Shown here: positions 26,852 through 64,000 of the stretch, piece after piece
Layout: every line of letters begins with the position of its first letter
How positions within the stretch are numbered: the first letter of the stretch is position 1
Source of the DNA: Pterobdella sp. o SKG-2022
Taxonomy: Eukaryota > Annelida > Clitellata > Hirudinida > Piscicolidae
Length of the DNA stretch: 64,000 bases
Assembly (NCBI GenBank): GCA_964035795.1
Contig: OZ038320.1
Location: 24,120,118-24,184,117, forward strand
Direction of reading: 5' to 3'
Notes under the pieces: generated by a model
What the model saw: the letters and a program-made list of their open reading frames with translations, nothing else
Told to the model about the DNA's origin: nothing
The model's database searches: none
Program-made: the position numbers and the translations under genes

Positions 26852-27227
26852 TTTAGGCATGATTTTTTTAAACACTATGTTCAACTGCCTGTGTACCTTT
26901 TTGACTCATCTTATTTTATTATCACATTGTAAAGTTATAGAAGTGGTGAATGTTTTGTGGAATATAGGTGTTTTATTAAAGATCTTTGATATATACTTTG
27001 ATAAGATGTAGAAATTTTAAATAAACGTTATCATTTGAGTTTTTTATTCATGGTAATGGCTGTTTTGCTAGCTTACTCAAGGGAGCTGAATGCTTATAAG
27101 TTTGTTGTTTGTGTAAATATTTCTCTTGCTTTATAATGACTCAGACCGCATTGAGTATTGTCAAAGTAGCGTAGTCTTTGTTTGAAGTAATGTTTTAAAG
27201 TTAAATACAAAATTTTTTTGTTTGAAA

Positions 27228-28850
27228 ATGGAAGAATCTAAAGAAATAGTGGTATATAAAAAAAAAACGAATGAACAAGGTTTTTGCACGTCGTTGTTGA
27301 CTCCTACCATAAAAAGAACCTGCAGGTTTGATGATGATGTGGTTGAACTTGATTCCAGCTCAGATGGAAATTTATCGACGATTTACGAAGACAAAAAAGA
27401 ATCTGGACCGAAAAAAATGGTTTCGTTTTTCAAAAAAAGGATCATGGAAGGGAGTAGTTTGAGGGGATCAGGGATGTCTCGAATGACCGAGTCTTTCTCG
27501 AAGTTTAAAAACGAAAGAGGAAAGGGTTTACGAAATTCAATAAATAGATATCGTAACTCTATAAAGAAGATAACTTCAAAAGTAGTAAAAGCGGATAAAA
27601 CCTGGGTCGGTTGCATGATCGGAATGAGCACCATCGACATTCTTCTCAACCTCGCCAACTTTGTTCAAATGTCCGACAGCGATCTCGAGTATGGACTGGT
27701 TATAGGACCTCCAAGCAGGGTTTTGTGGTACACTTTGCTAACTTTCACATGTATGAGTTGGCTTCTTTTTGTTCCTGAAACGCTCAACAGCCTTTCCGTG
27801 CTCTACAGTCCAGCAAGAGAAACGTACTTTCCTATCGCCATTGAAATGACTGTCACACTTATTTTCAAACATATTCCCCTTTCTACGGTGGTTTATTTTG
27901 TGGGCAGATGTCGACGAGAATACACCACGAGTTTGGAATCAATTTGTAATGGTTTCAGACTGGTGCACATCTTGGGAAGACTGGTGTGGTATGCTCATTT
28001 GGAAGGTCGCAAGCTCAAAAAAAATGATAAACATACCTTACAAAAATCTTTTGTGCTTCTATCACTTCTTCTTTTCGGAGTGGCTACTTCGTTTGTTATT
28101 AAAAATTGGAGAAATGAACCGGACACTCGTTTGAAAAGATATCATTTGGTAAATGTATCTATTTTAATGCTTTCTGAGCCTCATGCTAATGATGCAATGG
28201 GACAAAGATTTCCTCCCGAAGTGAAATCCTTTAAGCTGAATGCTTCAACTCTCATCCGCAGACATGGCTATGACGCTCACAGACCATTTCTCGTCAAATC
28301 ATTACTGATAGTGAAAGAAAAAGGTTATTATACAAGTGATTATTACTGTGATAGCAATAATGGTTACCAAGACTTGAAACCGTTCGAATGTGATGAGAAA
28401 ACTGAAATATTGAGATTTCACTTTGTTTATTATGAACCCACTATAACAGCACCTTACGGAGAAATAAAATATAACTTTGTAAAACTACAAAAAAGGGCTT
28501 CATATATCTATCCTGTCCATGATGAAAACGATGATGACGAATCAAGTTTGAAATTTGACAAAAAGAAATATGTTTGCGTGGAAACAGACGAAGAACTTCA
28601 GAATTATTTCAAACTTTATTACCTCGAAGTAACTAAGTTTTATGATAATTTAGAAAACGAACAAGGAATAAGTATCATTGTTTCAAGTCCTTTCCGAAAA
28701 ACATGGACCCACCCTCGACCGCGCTACGAAGAGGACTTGAAGATATGTAGGAAAGAACAAGTATTATTTGCACCAAAAGAGTACCCCACAGTGAACCCCT
28801 TGAATCCGCATCAGATGAGAAATGAAAAGAAAGTTACAGGATGCCTATAA
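27228..28850 (+). CDS. uncharacterised multi-pass membrane protein, single exon
   Basis: An uninterrupted 540-codon frame. The first ATG (27228, context AAAATGG) is used; the in-frame TTG six bases earlier is not a likely start. The N-terminal 125 residues are charged, with basic clusters, and probably cytosolic. About four hydrophobic segments follow: MIGMSTIDILLNLANFV, VLWYTLLTFTCMSWLLFV, YFPIAIEMTVTLIFKHIPL and SFVLLSLLLFGVATSFVI. The C-terminal 260 residues have two sequons (NVS, NAS) just after the last segment, several Cys and an acidic run (ENDDDESS), suggesting a large extracytosolic domain. I do not recognise the family. Both neighbours have many introns and this gene has none, so it may be a retrocopy-derived or lineage-specific gene. 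The frame is intact and looks functional. Confidence 0.85.
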   Translation: MEESKEIVVYKKKTNEQGFCTSLLTPTIKRTCRFDDDVVELDSSSDGNLSTIYEDKKESGPKKMVSFFKKRIMEGSSLRGSGMSRMTESFSKFKNERGKGLRNSINRYRNSIKKITSKVVKADKTWVGCMIGMSTIDILLNLANFVQMSDSDLEYGLVIGPPSRVLWYTLLTFTCMSWLLFVPETLNSLSVLYSPARETYFPIAIEMTVTLIFKHIPLSTVVYFVGRCRREYTTSLESICNGFRLVHILGRLVWYAHLEGRKLKKNDKHTLQKSFVLLSLLLFGVATSFVIKNWRNEPDTRLKRYHLVNVSILMLSEPHANDAMGQRFPPEVKSFKLNASTLIRRHGYDAHRPFLVKSLLIVKEKGYYTSDYYCDSNNGYQDLKPFECDEKTEILRFHFVYYEPTITAPYGEIKYNFVKLQKRASYIYPVHDENDDDESSLKFDKKKYVCVETDEELQNYFKLYYLEVTKFYDNLENEQGISIIVSSPFRKTWTHPRPRYEEDLKICRKEQVLFAPKEYPTVNPLNPHQMRNEKKVTGCL

Positions 28851-28931
28851 ATTGAACTTTTCCTGAAACTCATGAAGAACTACTTGAAAAATTAGATTCT
28901 GTGGCATAGTTTTTGAGTTTTAAAATTTAAA

Positions 28932-28937
28932 AATAAA
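28932..28937 (+). terminator. polyadenylation signal of the membrane-protein gene
   Basis: AATAAA 82 bases after the TAA stop. It lies only 19 bases from the oppositely directed signal of HSP60. Confidence 0.7.
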
Positions 28938-28955
28938 ATCAAGAGAATTTTTGAT

Positions 28956-28961
28956 TTTATT
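28956..28961 (-). terminator. polyadenylation signal of HSP60
   Basis: AATAAA on the minus strand (TTTATT on plus), about 160 bases after the HSP60 stop codon at 29123-29125. Cleavage downstream of it would make the two convergent 3' UTRs overlap. Confidence 0.65.
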
Positions 28962-29122
28962 GACAAACACATGATTCAAACATTTAACCCCAGCACAAGA
29001 CTAAAAAAATTTAATTCCTAGGCTATTGTCTTTACTCAATGAGAACTCTTCCACAAAAAAATTCGTATTAAATAATAATAATGCTCAAGTAAAAATGACA
29101 TAAAAAAGGGCAATTAAAAATA

Positions 29123-32100
29123 TTAAAATCCGCCCATACCTCCCATACCACCCATACCGCCCATGCCGGCCATAGGATCGGCTTTATCCTCCTTTGGAAT
29201 TTCTGTTACAACAGATTCAGCTGTAGTGAGCAACGAGGCTGCACTGGCTGCGTCTAACAAAGCCGTCCTTACCACCTGTAGTTGTTCAATAATATATTTT
29301 TTCAACTATTTTATGCAGCCAAAAAATATATAAGTAAAAAAAAGGCTAATCGTGTTAATAATACTGTTGAATCCAAACAGGCGTAATAAACAATGATTCA
29401 AATCACCAATAGTTAAAAATTTCGTAATCATTAAACAGCATCCCACCAAAGAACGAACCTTGGTAGGGTCAATAATTCCAGCCTTCATCATGTCGACAAA
29501 TTTACCATTCATGGCATCGTAACCAAAATCCTGGTTTTGCTGCATTACAGTGTTCACCACCTCATTGGCATCCACTCCAGCATTCTGTGCAATTGTGAAG
29601 CATGGGATCTTCAGCGCTTTTCTTACGATTTCACCTCCTGCAATTATTTATTTTAGCGGTTTAATTTTTGTGATTTAATTCCACTATACTGATTATTTAA
29701 CAAAATAAAAGTAATTTGATAATTTAATGATAAAAACATGCATTCATACAAACCAGTTTTTTGGTCTTCATTTTCGTATTTTATTTCTCCCAGATGACTC
29801 AGGCATCTGCATGTTTTATCATAACATGAAGATTGATGGATATAAAAACGACAAACATAATATGACTATAAAACAAATGAACAAAAAAAAAAACCATGTA
29901 GAACCCACCTGATGAGAGCAACACCACCTCCAGGCACGATGCCCTCTTCGACAGCTGCTCTTGTGGCATTCAATGCATCTGTGTATCTGTCCTTCTTTTC
30001 ATTTACTTCCACTTCACTGGCACCTCCAACCTTTAAAAAATGTATTATGTTTTACATTCATTTATAACTCATAAATTTCCAACGAAACTCATCATTTAAA
30101 AAGGCACCAACAAAAATCTAACTTGAAAGTAAATAAGCAAACAGCCCAGATGCTTAAAACAACCAACCTTGATGACAGCCACTCCGTTTGAGAGCTTGGA
30201 CAATCTCTCAGACAACTTTTCCTTCTCATACTCTGAGTCAGTCACTCCCATTTCTTCTCTCAATTCCAACACTCTCTTCTCCACCTCACTCTTGTCTCCT
30301 TTGCCCTTATGAAACATGGGTTTAATGCCATTAGCACACGATTATATTTAAAGCTTCATAATGCACATGTAATCCTAAAGGATTGTTTTTTAGAATATAT
30401 TAAAGTTATAGTGCAATACACGCATACCGAAAAACGCAAAGATACACACCTTCATGAAGAGAGTATCATCTTTGGTTATTGTGACTTCTCCAACCTTTCC
30501 CAAGTCTTGTACCTGTAAGTCCTCAAGTTTGTACAACTCTGCATCATCTCCAAACACCTGGTTGACATTCAAATCATGCATTTTGATTTATCGTAATCAT
30601 AGGAAAAACTTGATAAAAATTGAATATAATTCAATTCATCCATCAAAATGATGATCAAAGCATCTTCTGAAGTTTAAGAATAACTTGATATGGAAACAAA
30701 CCAACTTTAATATTTATCCACATGCTGTTAAAAATGCCAAAAAAATTATATCAATGATTGCATTGAATATGCAAACAGAACTGACCACTCCTCCAGATGC
30801 AATAGCCATGTCCTTAAGTGTGTTCTTCCTGTTGTCACCAAATCCTGGAGCCTTCACTGCACACACTTGCAAACCCACCTTGATCCTGGTGTGAGCATCC
30901 TATTCTTATATACTTTGTCATCTTATAGAAACAAATGAAAATCATGAAGTGCCCTAAAGCAAAAATATGCCTTTCACATCAAGAAAATGTATAAAAGAGC
31001 AAGAAATAACCTATTAAGAACGAGAGTGGACAAAGCTTCACCATCAACATCTTCAGCCACAATGACAAGGGGCTTACGTTGGGAGTTTGCCAGTTCCAAG
31101 GCAGGAATGATGGACTGGGCGTTAGAGATTTTCTTCTCAGAGAACAACACCAGGGCATCCTGGAACTCACATTTGGCACCTGTTTGAATGTTTCATGGTG
31201 TAAATGACCTGTTCTGCATTTTTTTTAGCAGTGATGAAGGTTATTGCGTTGTGGGTTAACTACGAATTTTAAAAAAGGTTTATACAAGAATTTTATCAAT
31301 ACTGCATGCGTGAAATATTAAAACAATTGCACACACCCTTGGCGGTGTTCATGAAGTATGGTGAGATGTATCCTCTGTCAAACCTCATGCCTTCAATCAA
31401 TTCTAACTCATCCTTCAATGTCTTGCCATCCTGTGGAATGGAATGAAAACTTTTGTTTGTTGTTTGAAAGTTTGCGTAAACGTCCCAGTGGATTTAATTA
31501 TTGAGTATATTTAGAGTTTTTGTTGCTTTTAACTTTATATAATATTTTAAAGTTTAATGCTACAAGCATAGAAACATTGAAAAAAATACAAGTACACATA
31601 AAGACATACCTTAACAGTGATGGTTCCATCCTTTCCAACCTTTTTCATGGCATCAGAGATGATGTTGCCAATGGATTTGTCTCCATTAGCTGAGATTGTT
31701 GCAACCTTTGGTTGGTAGTTTGGTGTGGTGATGGAGATGATTTGATGGATATGTTTCTATTGATTTGGAAGATTGTTAATGTTGGTTGGCTTGATGATTC
31801 ATAACGGATTTTGAACATAGAAGTAATTGCACCATAGCTTTAAATCATTCAAGCACTTTTTTCAAAATGATTACTGATGCATAGAACAATAATCAGCAAT
31901 GGATAGAAGTTAAAACACAACCCACCTGAGCAATCTCTTCTGGGGTAGTGACTTTCTTTGACATCTTCTTCAGCTGCTCCACTACTGCCTCTACTGTCAA
32001 CATCACACCTGCCATTCAGTTGAAGTAGTAGCTTCAAAGTTGAAGTTTACTGAGTGTTAGGTATATAATTAAAACAAAAATAATACACTATGAAGGAAAC

Positions 32101-32384
32101 AAGCTGATTAAATGAATATTGATGAGTTGATATAGTTGATTGTTAAATCTGATAACATAATCCAGTTAAACCTATCTATAAGACATTTTATAAAGAAACA
32201 GACTGAATGAATATAGAAATTATTAATCACTAGTACTAATTACTATTTCAAGTAATTTAATAATATAGACTATTCATATCTAAACTATGTATCTAAATAG
32301 TTTTGAAACAAAACCATCTGTGGATGTTACCTATATGCTTTAGAAATGGATACAATATATTATATGTATATTGTTTCATAAGTG

Positions 32385-32440
<56 letters not shown>

Positions 32441-33504
32441 ATATAATACATGTTTATAACTTTCCCATTTCTAAAAATTGAAACTATTTGGTAGCTTACT
32501 CTTGATCCTTGATACTCAATTGTGATAATTAAACGCACCTTTCAATTTATTATTTTAAATAATACATTATCAAAATCTCCTGGTATGATTATTGAAATTG
32601 GATTAATAAATGTATTGCTTGAATATTGAAAAAACATATGAATTAATATTCATTCTACTAGAAACTTCTTATGTAATCTATCAACTCAAAGCTGCATAAA
32701 TTAGAGACCAAAGTTTAACCTTTTAATTGTTCATCTATTTTTATATTTCCATATAAACTCTCAAAATCAATTAGTTTGAAATAAAAAACACTTGAATTTT
32801 AATAAGAAACAAGCAAAATATAAAAAACCAGAACAAAAAACTATAAAAAAAATACTCAGACATTTTTATTACAAATGATATTATTTAATACATAATCATT
32901 GTTTAATAATCAATAACCCACCTCTTCTGATCTCAATGGGGTTGGCTCCCTTGCTGATCTTCTCAAAACCCTCCCTGGCAAAAGCCCTTGCAAGGATGGT
33001 GGCTGCAGTAGTTCCATCTCCAGCCTCCTCATTTGTCCTGTTTGCCACCTCTTGAACCAACTTGGCTCCAAGGTTTTGGCATTTGTCTTTCAATTCAATT
33101 GACTTTGCCACTGTCACTCCATCTTTAGTGATCTTTGGACTGCCCCAGCTTTGCTCTATTATCACATTCCTCCCCTTTATGATTTGAATTAATACTCAAT
33201 ACTGATTATATTTCAATCTACTTACAACTAAACTTTAACAACAAATCAAAAATTGATTCTAGCAATTTTAACAATAACTCATCCTTCAAGTTAATCACTT
33301 TTGCCATTTACTAACTTTAGGCCCCATAGTGACGGAAACAGCATCAGCAAGAATATCCACCCCTTGAAGCATCAGTTGCCTGCCCTCTGCTCCAAACCTA
33401 ACATCTTTAGCATAGTTTCTATTAGAAGCCACACACATAACTCGAGAAGTCCTCAAACATTTTGAGATTGAACTCCTCATGAGCATATTTGTAACTTTAT
33501 ACAT
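29123..33504 (-). CDS. HSPD1: mitochondrial 60-kDa chaperonin HSP60
   Basis: Thirteen coding exons (5' to 3' on minus): 33504-33316, 33174-32922, 32008-31926, 31705-31610, 31430-31337, 31179-31011, 30885-30786, 30557-30450, 30305-30168, 30030-29909, 29806-29754, 29637-29459, 29275-29123. Total 1,737 nt, 578 residues (human 573), all junctions in phase. The ring chaperonin folds imported proteins in the mitochondrial matrix with HSP10. A basic Ser/Arg-rich presequence ends near [10 protein letters not shown], as in other HSP60s. GDGTT (about 115-119) is the nucleotide-binding motif, [12 protein letters not shown] is the cpn60 signature, and the tail is GGM repeats ([11 protein letters not shown]). 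The 53-nt exon at 29754-29806 is easily missed but restores [23 protein letters not shown] directly before the ATG suggests a non-coding first exon upstream, near 33.73-33.88 kb. Confidence 0.98.
32388..32438. repeat. (AT)n microsatellite in an HSP60 intron
   Basis: About 25 uninterrupted AT units within the large second coding intron (32009-32921) of HSP60. The rest of that intron is AT-rich with no other feature. Confidence 0.95.
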
Positions 33505-34077
33505 CTGTCAGTTTGATCATTTTAGGTTATCTTTTTATTTTTTCAAGGTTATTGGTAAAAATATGTGGAAATAGCATAACTAAATACCTTAGTGAAAGTG
33601 ATGCAACTCAGATTATTTTAATATATTACAAGAATAAATGAATAAGCTTAAAATATTGATAAATTGTATGATTGAATATTAAAAAATGCTTAAACAAATG
33701 TGATCTCAAACTGACCTTTTACCGGCTTAACTGAAGGACGCACGTGCGTCTGTAACACAAAGAATGAATTTAAATTATTTTATACTGCAAATCATACAGT
33801 TTATCTTTAAAACTATAAAAACTTTATTCTAAAAAACTTACAAAAAACGAATGCAAGCGACGGCTTGAAAGTATCAAGAGAAAGAAGTCGACCGAACTTT
33901 CTAGTTTGAGAAAAAGAATAGAACAAAAAAATTAATTTCAAAATTTATTTTTAGTAAAAGGCATTTTTTATTGAATGATAAATTTTGTTCGAAAAATTTT
34001 TTATTTAATTTTGTTTTAGTGTTTTAATTTTATGTTTAAAAACCGTAGATTTTAAAACTAATGTTTGATTTTCGAAA
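33505..34077. promoter_or_regulatory. divergent promoter region between HSP60 and dynein
   Basis: The 573 bp between the two start codons must hold 5' UTR and promoter sequence for both genes, which point away from each other. On the HSP60 side, a possible non-coding exon ends in AAGCCG with a GTAAAA donor near 33724. GAACTTTC at 33894-33901 fits the GAAnnTTC heat-shock half-sites, though a third unit is imperfect. No clear TATA box can be assigned in such AT-rich DNA. Confidence 0.6.
33737..33750. promoter_or_regulatory. 14-bp palindrome centred on a CACGTG E-box
   Basis: GACGCACGTGCGTC is a perfect palindrome, and a CpG-rich exception in AT-rich DNA. Its centre, CACGTG at 33741-33746, is the canonical site for MYC/MAX/MXD, USF and related bHLH factors. 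It lies 233 bp upstream of the HSP60 start codon and could sit in the non-coding first exon or the promoter. Confidence 0.5.

Positions 34078-64000
<29,923 letters not shown>

Noticed and set aside
32293..32538. 81-residue minus-strand open frame in the HSP60 intron
   Set aside because: It runs through the AT dinucleotide repeat (poly Ile-Tyr) and is intronic.

Overview
This is nuclear DNA of an invertebrate animal. The genes have many short introns with GT/AG borders, the genetic code is standard, and the intergenic DNA is AT-rich and full of microsatellites and retroelement pieces. A long axonemal (inner-arm) dynein heavy chain implies motile cilia, which argues against nematodes. I cannot name the phylum from the sequence alone.

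Layout. 1-20 kb: gene-poor and AT-rich, with TATC, TCTA, AGT, TTA, AAT and GT microsatellites, a 154-bp palindromic element and a tRNA-derived SINE. It holds one convincing coding exon, resembling the leucine zipper and C-terminus of a MXD/MNT (Max-partner) factor, and one candidate terminal exon at 16.75 kb. 20-22.8 kb: the 3' end of a LINE, a hairpin-type repeat, and a decayed Penelope-like retroelement on the minus strand with reverse transcriptase and GIY-YIG endonuclease remains. 23.0-26.8 kb, plus: a complete 10-exon signal peptide peptidase gene (HM13). 27.2-28.85 kb, plus: a single-exon gene for a multi-pass membrane protein I do not recognise. 29.1-33.5 kb, minus: a complete mitochondrial chaperonin HSP60 gene (HSPD1) in 13 coding exons, convergent with the membrane-protein gene. 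34.08-64.0 kb, plus: the first 56 exons (7,500 coding nt, 2,500 codons, every junction in phase) of a DNAH7-type axonemal dynein heavy chain. It runs from the start codon past AAA4 and off the right edge.

The dynein introns act as a trap for mobile elements. They hold a nearly full-length LINE in antisense (34.9-38.1 kb) and a truncated sense copy of the same family (50.9-51.6 kb). They also hold a second SINE, an AC-rich LINE with clear target-site duplications (47.97-49.70 kb), two other LINE fragments and several hairpin-type repeats. All lie between exons, and the coding frame is intact.

The genes do not form one pathway. HSP60 (mitochondrial matrix folding), signal peptide peptidase (ER intramembrane proteolysis) and the dynein (ciliary motility) are unrelated neighbours. 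HSP60 and the dynein start head to head with only 573 bp between their start codons, so they probably share a bidirectional promoter region.
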